This document shows, one piece after another, positions 7,329 through 14,923 of a DNA stretch of 48,034 bases. The notes beneath the pieces are model-generated. The model saw only the letters and a list, made by a program, of their open reading frames with translations, did not search any database and was not told the origin of the DNA. The stretch is from Bacteroidota bacterium (GTDB lineage Bacteria; Bacteroidota; Ignavibacteria; UBA10030; UBA6906). A program made the position numbers and the translations under genes. The stretch covers positions 1-48,034 of the forward strand of contig JAHBUR010000033.1 in assembly GCA_019637975.1 (NCBI GenBank). The letters run 5' to 3'. Every line of letters starts with the position of its first letter. Position 1 is the stretch's first letter.

Positions 7329-7354
7329 AAAAGGCATCCCGAAAGATGCCTTTT
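7329..7354 (+). terminator. rho-independent terminator after tRNA-His
   Basis: AAAAGGCATC (7329-7338), loop CCGAAA, GATGCCTTTT (7345-7354), then CGTTTT. The 10-bp stem with A and T flanks can work in both directions, so it may also end the convergent M20 peptidase transcript. Confidence 0.8.
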
Positions 7355-7374
7355 CGTTTTATTGCAGCAACATC

Positions 7375-8760
7375 CTACTTCTTCTTTCCATCCATGAACT
7401 TCGGCAACTCGGCAAAGAAATGCGCGCTGGTTCTCATTCCGCCAAAGAAGTTGTCAAGGTTGATGAACTCATCCGGCGCGTGCGCATTTTCATCGGGTAG
7501 GCCGAAGCCGAGCAGCACGGTGTCGAGTCCGAGTACCTCCTTGAACTGCACAACAATCGGAATTGAACCACCTTCTCGTTGGTATAACGGCTTCTTGCCG
7601 AATCCCTTTTCCAAAGCAGCGACCGCCGCCATCACGCCCGGAGAATCAATCGGCGTAATCGCTGCCTCACCGCCGTGCAGACTTCGGACGGTGACGCTGA
7701 CTGTCTTCGGGGAAATTTTCTTGATGTGTTTCTCAAACAGCTTTGCAATCTTGTCCGACTTCTGGTCGGGAACGAGACGCATGGAGATTTTCGCCGATGC
7801 CTTCGATGGGAGAACTGTTTTGGCGCCTTCGCCCGTAAATCCGCCCCAGATTCCGTTGCATTCGAGAGTCGGCCTTGCCCAGACTCGCTCGAGCGTCGAG
7901 AATCCCTTCTCTCCATATAACTTCTGAACTCCGAGTTCTTTTGAGTACCTCTTGTCACTCCACGGCAGCTTTTTGAACGCGTCACGTTCTTTCTTGCTCA
8001 ACGGTCGAACATTCTTGTAGAATCCCGGAATAGCAATCTTGCCATTCTTGTCGTGCAACTGCGCGATGATTTCGCTGAGGGCTTGGATCGGGTTGTGTAC
8101 CGTTCCTCCGAAGGAACCGGAATGCAAATCCTTGTTCGGCCCGACCAGATCGATCTGCATATAGGCAAGTCCGCGCAACGCATAACATATGGAGGGGACG
8201 CCTTTTGCAAACATCGAAGAATCGGAGATGAGTACGAGGTCGGCCTTCAACATCTCCTTGTGTTCCGTCACAAACGGCACGAGATGCTCGCTTCCGATTT
8301 CTTCTTCTCCTTCAATCAATAACTTGATATTCACGGGCAACGAGCCGACGTTTTTCAGATAGGCTTCAATGCTCTTGAGGTGAATGTACACCTGACCTTT
8401 ATCGTCTGCCGAGCCGCGGGCATAGAGATTCTCGCCCCGAATTGTCGCTTCAAACGGTGGCGAGGTCCACAACTCAAGCGGCTCCGGCGGTTGAACGTCA
8501 TAATGGCCGTATAGCAAAACGGTTGGCGCGCCGGGCGCGTTCAGCCAGTCGCCGTATACGACAGGGTGACCGGGTGTCGGCATGACTTGCACGTTCTGCA
8601 ACCCGATGCTTGTCATATGGTCGGCGACCCATTGGGCACAGCGCTGCACGTCCCCCTTGTTGTCAGGATTCGTGCTGACACTGGGAATAGCGAGCAATTC
8701 TTTCAGTTCGGCAAGGTAGCGCTCTTTGTTTTGGTCGAGATAGGTGAGAACTTGTTCCAT
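7375..8760 (-). CDS. M20-family dinuclear zinc dipeptidase
   Basis: This cytoplasmic metallopeptidase probably cleaves dipeptides or related amides. The 461-residue protein has the M20 metal ligands in order: H86 and D88 (LLYGHYDVQ), the bridging D119/D120 (GSADDKGQ), the catalytic and ligand glutamates near 152-154 (EGEEEIGSEHL), an Asp in LISDSSM, and the last His in NAHAPDE near the C-terminus. A central lid or dimerisation domain lies between about residues 200 and 370. The length fits the carnosinase/PepV-like dipeptidase branch better than DapE or ArgE. ATG 8760 is chosen because AAAGGAGA lies seven bases upstream and homology begins at LTYLDQNKERY. The longest open frame would extend to 8829. 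It is convergent with tRNA-His and divergent from the hydrolase gene. Confidence 0.88.
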   Translation of the reverse strand: MEQVLTYLDQNKERYLAELKELLAIPSVSTNPDNKGDVQRCAQWVADHMTSIGLQNVQVMPTPGHPVVYGDWLNAPGAPTVLLYGHYDVQPPEPLELWTSPPFEATIRGENLYARGSADDKGQVYIHLKSIEAYLKNVGSLPVNIKLLIEGEEEIGSEHLVPFVTEHKEMLKADLVLISDSSMFAKGVPSICYALRGLAYMQIDLVGPNKDLHSGSFGGTVHNPIQALSEIIAQLHDKNGKIAIPGFYKNVRPLSKKERDAFKKLPWSDKRYSKELGVQKLYGEKGFSTLERVWARPTLECNGIWGGFTGEGAKTVLPSKASAKISMRLVPDQKSDKIAKLFEKHIKKISPKTVSVTVRSLHGGEAAITPIDSPGVMAAVAALEKGFGKKPLYQREGGSIPIVVQFKEVLGLDTVLLGFGLPDENAHAPDEFINLDNFFGGMRTSAHFFAELPKFMDGKKK

Positions 8761-8899
8761 TGTTGGTCTCCTTTGGTGAGATTGTGTGTGAAGATGTCTA
8801 AATATACGCAACGCTGGCATGATGGGCAAACGAATCCAACCGTCTTGCGCCTCTTCTGCGATTTCAATATCGTTGAGTATACCCTTTCAGGAGGCTTCA

Positions 8900-9703
8900 A
8901 TGTTCGCATACCTCAACGGCGTCCCGTTTCAATATATTGATGAAGGATCACCCGAAACCCCGCCCATCACTTTCCTGCACGGATTTCCCTTCAGTCACGA
9001 AATGTGGACGAATCAGATTGATGTTCTGAAGAAGAACTTCCGGGCCGTCGCGTATGACATTCGCGGCCATGGAAAAAGCTATGTAGGCGAAGCGCAATTC
9101 ACCATCGAGCATCACGTCGACGATCTCCTGGCGTTGCTTGATTATCTGAAGATTGAGAAGACTGTCATCGTCGGGCTTTCGATGGGAGGCTACATCACCC
9201 TCAGGGCGCTCGAACGCAATCCCGAACGCTTCACCGCGGCTGTTCTTTGCGACACCAAAAGCGAAGCCGACACAAACGAAGGTAAGCTGAAACGATTCGA
9301 GAGCATGAAGGGCGTTCGTGAACACGGGTCGGAGGTTTTTGCGGATGCATTCGTTAAAAATGTTTTCGCCGCCGAAACTTTCAAGAAGAATCCCGATGCC
9401 ATCTCGCTCATCAAGAAGATCATTTCAGCAACCCCGCCCCTCAGCATTGCGGGCACGTTGCTGGCGCTTGCCGCCCGGACAGACACAACGCCGTCTCTTT
9501 CGAACATCGCCATCCCGACTCTCATTTTGGTCGGCGAACATGACGTGACAACACCTCCGGCACACTCGCAAATGATGCACGAAAAGATAGCGGGTTCGGA
9601 ACTCCATATTATTCCACATGCCGCTCACATGAGCAACATGGAGAATCGTGAGGCATTCAATCGGCATCTGCTTGTATTTCTCGAACGCGTAAGGAAGTCA
9701 TGA
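8900..9703 (+). CDS. alpha/beta-fold hydrolase
   Basis: The 267-residue protein is a canonical single-domain alpha/beta hydrolase. The oxyanion loop is FLHGFPFSHEMW (residues 25-36), the nucleophile elbow is GLSMGGY with Ser94, the acid lies in LVGEHDVTTPP, and the histidine in PHAAHMSNME. The order and spacing are those of 3-oxoadipate enol-lactonase and related esterases, but no substrate can be read from sequence. AGGAGG stands five bases before ATG 8900, so the 27 extra codons upstream are excluded. Its TGA overlaps the ATG of the following SDR gene by four bases (ATGA), indicating translational coupling and probably a shared pathway. Confidence 0.85.
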   Translation: MFAYLNGVPFQYIDEGSPETPPITFLHGFPFSHEMWTNQIDVLKKNFRAVAYDIRGHGKSYVGEAQFTIEHHVDDLLALLDYLKIEKTVIVGLSMGGYITLRALERNPERFTAAVLCDTKSEADTNEGKLKRFESMKGVREHGSEVFADAFVKNVFAAETFKKNPDAISLIKKIISATPPLSIAGTLLALAARTDTTPSLSNIAIPTLILVGEHDVTTPPAHSQMMHEKIAGSELHIIPHAAHMSNMENREAFNRHLLVFLERVRKS

Positions 9704-10680
9704 AGAACGTTCTGGTGACGGGAGGAACAGGATTCATCGGGTCAAATCTTGCCGAGGCATTGTTGAAACGTGGCTGCCATGTCAGAATTCTCCGAAGAGA
9801 TCATTCCGACATGAGGGCAATCGACGGTATTGATGTTGAACATTGTATCGGGGATGTACGCAATATCGAGTCACTGAGGAGAGCAATGAAGGGATGCGAT
9901 ACTGTTTTCCATACTGCTGCGCTTGTGACGTTCGAAAAGGAAAAGGCGGGAGTTCAGCGCGACGTTAACGTCAACGGAACCCGAAATGTTGTTCAGGCGT
10001 GTCTCGCGACAGGAGTTGAAAGGCTTGTGCACACAAGTTCGATTGCGGCCATCGGCTACCTGCCGAACGGCGAACCGGCAACGGAAGAAACGCCCTACAA
10101 CTGGCCAAGAACGTGGGGGTACAAGTATTCGAAACATAAATCTGAACAAGAGATACTGAACGGAGTCGAGCAGGGTCTCCATGCCGTCATTGTCAATCCG
10201 TCTGTGGTTGTTGGTGAGCGCGACATTCACTTTCACGGCGGCGACATCCTTCGGCGTGTCAAGAAATGGCAGGTGTTTTTCTATGTTGATGGCGGAATGA
10301 ACGTGGTATACGTAGGCGATGTTGTCAATGGACACATTGCAGCCGCCGAGTACGGACGCAGCGGCGAGCGGTACATTCTCGGCGGAGAAAATCTCACACA
10401 CAAGGACGTTTTCCGGCGAACGGCTCGCATCGTCGGCGGGTTTTCTCCCGTTGCAAAACTCCCGATCCCCGCCCTCCGGTTTACAGCAATAATCATTGAG
10501 CGCGGGAGCAAGTATATTGGCATCAAGCCGATCATAACGCGGGATCTCGTCTCGGGGGCCGGAAGATACAACTGGTTTTCATGCGAGAAGGTAATGCGTG
10601 AATGGCGATACACCATCACACCATTCGAAGACGCGATCCGTCGTGCCTACTCCTGGTATCAGATGAAAGAACTTCTGTAG
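9700..10680 (+). CDS. extended SDR, NAD-dependent epimerase/dehydratase family
   Basis: The 326-residue protein starts with the dinucleotide-binding motif TGGTGFIG (residues 7-14). D52 and V53 (GDV) follow for the adenine, TAALVTF around residue 73 and HTSSIAAIG at 111-119 (catalytic Ser/Thr), and YKYSK at 141-145 (catalytic Tyr and Lys). The overall pattern resembles dihydroflavonol-4-reductase-like and HpnA-like SDRs acting on hydroxy or keto groups of lipids or sugars. The true substrate is unknown. It is translationally coupled to the preceding alpha/beta hydrolase. A response-regulator gene follows after 64 bases, with a plausible RBS of its own, so co-transcription is possible but not required. 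Confidence 0.85.
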   Translation: MKNVLVTGGTGFIGSNLAEALLKRGCHVRILRRDHSDMRAIDGIDVEHCIGDVRNIESLRRAMKGCDTVFHTAALVTFEKEKAGVQRDVNVNGTRNVVQACLATGVERLVHTSSIAAIGYLPNGEPATEETPYNWPRTWGYKYSKHKSEQEILNGVEQGLHAVIVNPSVVVGERDIHFHGGDILRRVKKWQVFFYVDGGMNVVYVGDVVNGHIAAAEYGRSGERYILGGENLTHKDVFRRTARIVGGFSPVAKLPIPALRFTAIIIERGSKYIGIKPIITRDLVSGAGRYNWFSCEKVMREWRYTITPFEDAIRRAYSWYQMKELL

Positions 10681-10744
10681 TTTCGTTTTCCGGTCCACGT
10701 GGTTGCACCATTTGGACGTACCTCCACACGAAAGGCATAGAGTT

Positions 10745-11374
10745 ATGGATGTTCTCATTGCAGATGATCACCAGTTGATTCGTGAGGGAATCAAGTACAT
10801 GCTTAGCGAAGCGCCTGAAGTCGGCGTCATCGGCGAAGCAAGGAATGCAGAGGAGATTCTCGCACAGATTGCAGGGCATCCGTGGGATGTGCTGGTGTTA
10901 GACATCAATCTGCCGGGCCGCAGCGGGCTCGATGTATTGAAAGAGATTCGCGTCAAGCATCCCAAATTGCCGGTTCTGATTTTGAGCATGTATCCGGAAG
11001 ATCAGTTTGCTGTCCGTGTTATCAAAGCCGGCGCGGCAGGTTATCTCACAAAAAGCAGCGCTGCAAAAGAACTGGTCGATGCGCTCCGCAAGATCGCTTC
11101 CGGCGGAAAGTATATCAACGAGGCAGTTGCCGAAAAACTTGCCGAAGCTGTTGATGCAGGGATCTCCGCAACGCCGCATGAACGTCTATCGGACCGCGAA
11201 TTCGAGATCTTCAAACTCATCGGAAGCGGCAAGACGGTCGGGGAGATCGCCGAACTGCTCAAGCGCAGCGTCAAGACTATCAGCACGCATCGGACTCATA
11301 TTCTTGAGAAAATGAATCTGCATAATAACGCCGACATTATGCAGTACGTTATTGAGCACAAGTTGACGGAATAG
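10745..11374 (+). CDS. NarL/FixJ-type response regulator
   Basis: This is a two-domain regulator of 209 residues. The receiver starts MDVLIADDHQL with the acidic pair D7/D8, phospho-acceptor D53 in VLDINLPG, the switch serine in LILSMYP and the conserved lysine in YLTKSSA. A linker is followed by a LuxR-type helix-turn-helix with LSDREFEIFKLIGSG and the recognition helix in VKTISTHRTHI. It should be phosphorylated by a histidine kinase and bind DNA as a dimer. ATG 10745 is preferred over a TTG at 10703, because homology begins there and AAAGG lies upstream. It precedes a lone receiver gene and an atypical kinase. An inverted repeat between this gene and the next is a candidate binding site. 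Confidence 0.9.
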   Translation: MDVLIADDHQLIREGIKYMLSEAPEVGVIGEARNAEEILAQIAGHPWDVLVLDINLPGRSGLDVLKEIRVKHPKLPVLILSMYPEDQFAVRVIKAGAAGYLTKSSAAKELVDALRKIASGGKYINEAVAEKLAEAVDAGISATPHERLSDREFEIFKLIGSGKTVGEIAELLKRSVKTISTHRTHILEKMNLHNNADIMQYVIEHKLTE

Positions 11375-11426
11375 AAGACTCACCACACTCGTCTCCTCTT
11401 TACCATATCACAACTTCGTTTCGCGT

Positions 11427-11467
11427 TATAGGACAAACTCCTATACGACGTCCGACCATTCTCCTAT
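11427..11467 (+). promoter_or_regulatory. inverted repeat plus third box, candidate operator
   Basis: TATAGGA (11427-11433), CAAAC, TCCTATA (11439-11445) is a perfect 7-bp inverted repeat with a 5-base centre. A further CTCCTAT at 11461-11467 repeats the CTCCTAT at 11438-11444, 23 bases (about two helical turns) apart. The site lies between the NarL/FixJ-type regulator gene and the single-receiver gene, in a 204-base non-coding stretch. No T-run follows, so it does not look like a terminator. Confidence 0.45.
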
Positions 11468-11566
11468 CAGAATACAATTGCCCCATTGATGTTCGAGGAT
11501 CAAAGGAATGTTTATCTTGAGCGTGAATCAATTCGGAGCAGAAATGGTCGAAACGTATACAGGGTC

Positions 11567-11575
11567 GGGAGGGAG
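11567..11575 (+). promoter_or_regulatory. strong RBS deciding a TTG start
   Basis: GGGAGGGAG sits with its GGAGG core six bases before TTG 11579. This makes the TTG the likely start of the receiver protein and excludes about 30 extra upstream codons. Confidence 0.6.
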
Positions 11576-11578
11576 AGT

Positions 11579-11986
11579 TTGAAAGTATTCATCGTGGATG
11601 AATCATCGTTGTTTGTTGCCCGTTTCAGCGAGGCAATCAACAAAATCGAGGGTGTCGAGTTGGTCGGGAAGGCAAATTCTGCCATCGAGGCAATCGAGGC
11701 TTTGGAGCGAATGCAGCCCGATGTCGTCGTGCTCGATATCCGGTTGCGTATCGGGACAGGATTTGATGTTTTGAGGATGGTGAAGCGGGATATCGACACC
11801 TCCACGATCGCTATTGTCATGACGAACTATCCGTATGAGCAATACCGCAGGGTGAGCACGAAGATGGGGGCGGACTATTTTTTTCACAAGACAACGCAGT
11901 TCACCGACCTGGTAAGTCTTCTCAAAGACCTGAAAACAAACCGGTTTGCTCCGGAAATTTCGGAACGCTTTGCAGCAACCGTTTAG
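11579..11986 (+). CDS. single-domain response regulator (receiver only)
   Basis: The 135-residue protein consists only of a receiver domain. It has the acidic pair D6/E7 in VFIVDESSL, the phospho-acceptor Asp in VVVLDIRL, the switch residue in IVMTNYP and the lysine in YFFHKTTQF. No output domain follows, so it should act by protein-protein contact or as a phosphate shuttle, as CheY and Spo0F do. TTG 11579 is chosen for the strong RBS and because receiver homology begins immediately. An ATG at 11489 is the alternative and would add 30 residues of no known type. It lies between a complete response regulator and a hybrid kinase that seems unable to autophosphorylate, so its phosphate donor must come from elsewhere. 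Confidence 0.82.
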   Translation: MKVFIVDESSLFVARFSEAINKIEGVELVGKANSAIEAIEALERMQPDVVVLDIRLRIGTGFDVLRMVKRDIDTSTIAIVMTNYPYEQYRRVSTKMGADYFFHKTTQFTDLVSLLKDLKTNRFAPEISERFAATV

Positions 11987-12018
11987 GAACGATTTTTCAC
12001 TGAACGAACTCCTAATTC

Positions 12019-13218
12019 ATGTTCGACACTACCGACCACAACACTGAGGAACACGTCCGGCAATCCGGGCGGCTGGCAAACATCGGCATTCTTGCCGGCG
12101 GCATTGCGCAGGATTTTGACAATCTGCTCAGCATCATTCAAGGACACATAGCGTTGCTGGACAGGTCAGTCCCGCAGAACGATGATATCAAAAAGCGCCT
12201 TGCCGCTATCAACACAGCCATCGGCCGCGGCTCACTCCTTGTCCGGCAAATGCTTGCATTCTCGGGTACAGCAGCCGACGGCATTCTCCGGGTTCAGCTT
12301 AATGATGAAGTGAAGAAATTCATCGAGATGTTCTCAGGAATTCTTCCCGCGGGAATCTCTGTCGTGACGGATTTGCAGGAAGAACTCCCGGAATCGGATG
12401 CCGACCGCACTGTTTTGCATCAGGCTCTTCTGAACCTTGCACTCAATGCGCGTGATGCAATCATTGACGGTCAGGGAAGCGGCATCATAACAATACGGAC
12501 AAAGGCGATGGCGGGCGACAATGTCCGTGCTCTTTTTCCAGAAGCTCAATGCGACAACTACATTTGTTTGAGCGTTGCCGATACGGGCAAGGGAATGGAC
12601 GAGCAAACAACGCGGCGGGCGTTCGAACCGTTTTTCACAACAAAAAATCAAGCCTCAGGCCTTGGCTTATCGGTAGTACACGGCATTACACGAACATTGC
12701 GGGGATATGTGCAGGTTGAAAGCGACTTGGGCAAAGGGGCTACCTTCTCCCTGTACATCCCTGCCGATGTTCACAACAACGCCGGGCACAAGGGGGCGGC
12801 AACAATGCTCAATCTCCGCGGAAGCGAAACCATTCTTATTGTTGAGGACGAAAGAATGCTGCGCGAACTCCTCGCCTCCACACTGAAGGAATTTGGCTAC
12901 AGGGTTTTTTCAGCGGAAGACGGTCAAGAGGCAATGGATATCTTCAGAGCAAGAGGACACGAGATTGATCTGGTGTTCAGCGATATCGGGTTGCCATATC
13001 AAAACGGATTGGAGATTTTCATGAAGATGAAGAGTTCAAGACCGGACCTGAAGTTTATTTTCTCAAGCGGATATCTTGAACCAAACACTTGCGAAAACCT
13101 GTTGCGCGCCGGCGCGAAGAAAGTGGTGCAGAAACCGTTTCATGGCGACGAGATTGTGCGGACAGTCCGGCAGATACTTAATGGCAAGAACGAGGTGGCT
13201 GCCGGGACGAGAAATTGA
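12019..13218 (+). CDS. atypical hybrid histidine kinase, phospho-acceptor His replaced by Gln
   Basis: The 399-residue protein has an HisKA-like dimerisation region (about 18-85), a HATPase_c domain (about 130-250) and a C-terminal receiver (about 270-395). The ATP-binding boxes look intact: N box LLNLALNARDAI, G1 VADTGKGMD, F box FEPFFTTK, G2 GLGLS. The receiver has D322 (SDIGLP) and the lysine in VQKPF. The H box, normally A-H-D-F-N-N, reads AQDFDN with codon CAG at residue 31, so the phosphorylated His is absent. There is no transmembrane segment and no PAS or GAF sensor. It follows the single-receiver gene by 32 bases and is probably in the same operon. It may be a phosphatase, an ATP-gated scaffold or a phospho-sink. 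Confidence 0.87.
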   Translation: MFDTTDHNTEEHVRQSGRLANIGILAGGIAQDFDNLLSIIQGHIALLDRSVPQNDDIKKRLAAINTAIGRGSLLVRQMLAFSGTAADGILRVQLNDEVKKFIEMFSGILPAGISVVTDLQEELPESDADRTVLHQALLNLALNARDAIIDGQGSGIITIRTKAMAGDNVRALFPEAQCDNYICLSVADTGKGMDEQTTRRAFEPFFTTKNQASGLGLSVVHGITRTLRGYVQVESDLGKGATFSLYIPADVHNNAGHKGAATMLNLRGSETILIVEDERMLRELLASTLKEFGYRVFSAEDGQEAMDIFRARGHEIDLVFSDIGLPYQNGLEIFMKMKSSRPDLKFIFSSGYLEPNTCENLLRAGAKKVVQKPFHGDEIVRTVRQILNGKNEVAAGTRN

Positions 13219-13365
13219 TATTGAACTAATGTGAACCGCATTTTTTCCTTTCAGCGGTGTCACATCCCCGGACGATCGCTCCACCAGCGGTCGCCGGGAA
13301 ATTGTGGTCAAAGAAGGAAATCGCGTGGGAAGGGGATAAAAACAGGGGAACTCACGATTTCCGTA

Positions 13366-13414
13366 TGTCCCCGCATGACGGGTCCACCTCCGGCATGTCG
13401 GGGACACTTTTTTT
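13366..13414 (+). terminator. strong rho-independent terminator of the signalling operon
   Basis: TGTCCCCG (13366-13373) pairs with CGGGGACA (13399-13406), and a run of seven T follows at 13408-13414. Inner CATG and CGG/CCG pairs extend the stem. It is the main feature of the 259-base gap (13219-13477) between the kinase and the small Cys-rich gene. Confidence 0.8.
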
Positions 13415-13477
13415 GTCAGAACTGCGTACTTTTACTCGGTTACTCCGGACGAGTTTACTGACAAATTCCGTACACAC

Positions 13478-13669
13478 ATGCCATCCAAATCATCAACCAA
13501 AAAGAAACGGCCGAAGACTCAAAACCTCCCGCAATTTTGCGACTTCGATTGTCCCCACGCATCATTCCCGCCGGGCGATGCAGTCGGCGCATGCAGAAGG
13601 GAGCAAGCCGTGTACTGTCTCTTGCTGAAAAAATTCAACAACCGGCACAATAAGTGTTTGGCGCGTTAG
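13478..13669 (+). CDS. small Cys-rich protein, function unknown
   Basis: The 63-residue protein has a Lys-rich N-terminus (about 14 residues) and then a compact cysteine pattern: C21, C25, C39, C47 and C60, in CDFDCPHASF, GACRREQ, VYCLLLKKF and NKCLAR. The spacing and the proline/glycine turns look like a small metal-binding or Fe-S-binding fold, not random sequence. There is no good RBS in front of the ATG at 13478, so expression is uncertain. Its 3' end overlaps the convergent cupin gene by four bases. I do not recognise the family by name and assign no function. Confidence 0.55.
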   Translation: MPSKSSTKKKRPKTQNLPQFCDFDCPHASFPPGDAVGACRREQAVYCLLLKKFNNRHNKCLAR

Positions 13670-14025
13670 TCTCTGTGTACCAGATCCATCGAAAACGCCG
13701 GCAGGCACACGGCAACGTACTCCGCGCCTTCCGGTTTCGGAGTGCTGTACTGCACCCATTCCGCTTTTTGTGTGATGATGGCCTGTCCGGCTTCCACGTC
13801 GATAACGCCATCACGTGTTCTCACGCGCAACATCCCTCTTAATACAACGGTAAATTCGTCGAACTCGGGTGTTTGTCCGGGCTCAACCCAGCCGCCGGGA
13901 CTGCGCATTCGTGCAACGCTGACGTCGGATGTTTCTGTGTTGACTCGGCCCACATACTCTTCGATGATCTTCGGCTTATTGCCGGCAGCTTCTACAACAG
14001 AAGGCTTCGAAATATGTATCGCCAT
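13666..14025 (-). CDS. single-domain cupin protein
   Basis: The 119-residue protein is a one-domain cupin barrel. The first cupin motif region is FDEFTVVLRGMLRVR, where E and later residues replace part of the usual G-x5-H-x-H pattern. The second is VDVEAGQAIITQKAEWVQYSTP. The histidine metal ligands of classical cupins are largely missing (only Glu and Gln are visible), so it may be a binding protein and not an enzyme. The sequence of a mid-barrel strand, RMRSPGGWVEPGQTPE, supports the fold. It is the last gene of the minus-strand run that begins at rimO, 48 bases downstream of the PuuD-like gene. A role in sugar or small-ligand handling is only a guess. Confidence 0.75.
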   Translation of the reverse strand: MAIHISKPSVVEAAGNKPKIIEEYVGRVNTETSDVSVARMRSPGGWVEPGQTPEFDEFTVVLRGMLRVRTRDGVIDVEAGQAIITQKAEWVQYSTPKPEGAEYVAVCLPAFSMDLVHRD

Positions 14026-14073
14026 GGTGTGTTATCCTGATTGTAGTATTTGAACTTCCTGAGTCCGGTTACC

Positions 14074-14874
14074 CTAAGCTCTGCGGATGATCTTCGCGAC
14101 TCCCCATCCTACCGCCACCATAATCGACAGCACAATCCAGTTGTTTGTGGCGCCATACGTGATTGTCGGAAAGTGGTGGCTGATCATCAAGAACACAATC
14201 GAAACCGCCATGAAAGTATTGTGTTTTGAGCGGTTCTTTGAGCGTTGCGCCAGCTTCTCATCCGGCTCTTTGCCTTGACTCAATGCGGCAACCATTGTTC
14301 GCTGCGACGGAATGATCACCATCCACACATTTCCTGCCATGAGTCCTCCGAGTGCCGCACCGACATGAATGTATGCCGCTCGCGGTCCCATGAATTGATG
14401 GAGCAGATACGCAAGTCCGACCACCAACAGAAGCGAAATGGCCGTGCCGAGTCGTTCATCTTTCGCGAGCGGTGACTTCCACAAGAAATCATACACAGGC
14501 CATGAGAGAATCAGCAGCACAACTCCGAAAAGCACAGCAGTCGAATGATCCATCGTTTCATCCACCATCAAGCCGCCGAAGTAGTAGAGGTAGATGAGAA
14601 GAAGCAAGCCGCTCGCCCATGTTATCGCCGCCTCCCATCGAAACCAATGTAGTTGTCCGGGAATGATACGAGGCGATTTCAGCTTTTCAACAACATAAAA
14701 TCCACCGCTGTGAACCATCCAGACATTCGTGCCCCCGCCTGATTTACGTTCTCCTTCAGAGAAACGCCCATCGAGCCACGTGAAGAAGAACGTTGCCCCG
14801 ACCCACATGATGCCCGCAAAGATGTGAATCCAGCGAAGGGCCAAGTTGACCCACTCCATGAAATCGAATTCCAT
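14074..14874 (-). CDS. PuuD-N / urate_ox_N-like multi-spanning membrane protein
   Basis: The 266-residue protein resembles the N-terminal membrane domain of the PuuD-type urate hydroxylase family. It has RWIHIFAGIMWVGATFFF near residue 14, WMVHSGGFYVVEK, GQLHWFRWEAAITWASG, a central GGLMAGNVWMVIIPSQ and the C-terminal SKHNTFMAVSIVF followed by MISHHFP. About seven or eight hydrophobic segments can be drawn. Conserved histidines in these segments fit heme or quinone-type cofactors. PuuD proteins end in a cytochrome c domain with CxxCH. This one stops after the membrane part and contains no CxxCH, so a urate-hydroxylase call is unsafe. It lies 49 bases downstream of cstA, so a role linked to CstA transport is possible. 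Confidence 0.75.
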   Translation of the reverse strand: MEFDFMEWVNLALRWIHIFAGIMWVGATFFFTWLDGRFSEGERKSGGGTNVWMVHSGGFYVVEKLKSPRIIPGQLHWFRWEAAITWASGLLLLIYLYYFGGLMVDETMDHSTAVLFGVVLLILSWPVYDFLWKSPLAKDERLGTAISLLLVVGLAYLLHQFMGPRAAYIHVGAALGGLMAGNVWMVIIPSQRTMVAALSQGKEPDEKLAQRSKNRSKHNTFMAVSIVFLMISHHFPTITYGATNNWIVLSIMVAVGWGVAKIIRRA

Positions 14875-14923
14875 TCATCTCTCCTTTCTAACTGTAGTAA
14901 ACGGCGGATGAGCTGCCGCGGAA

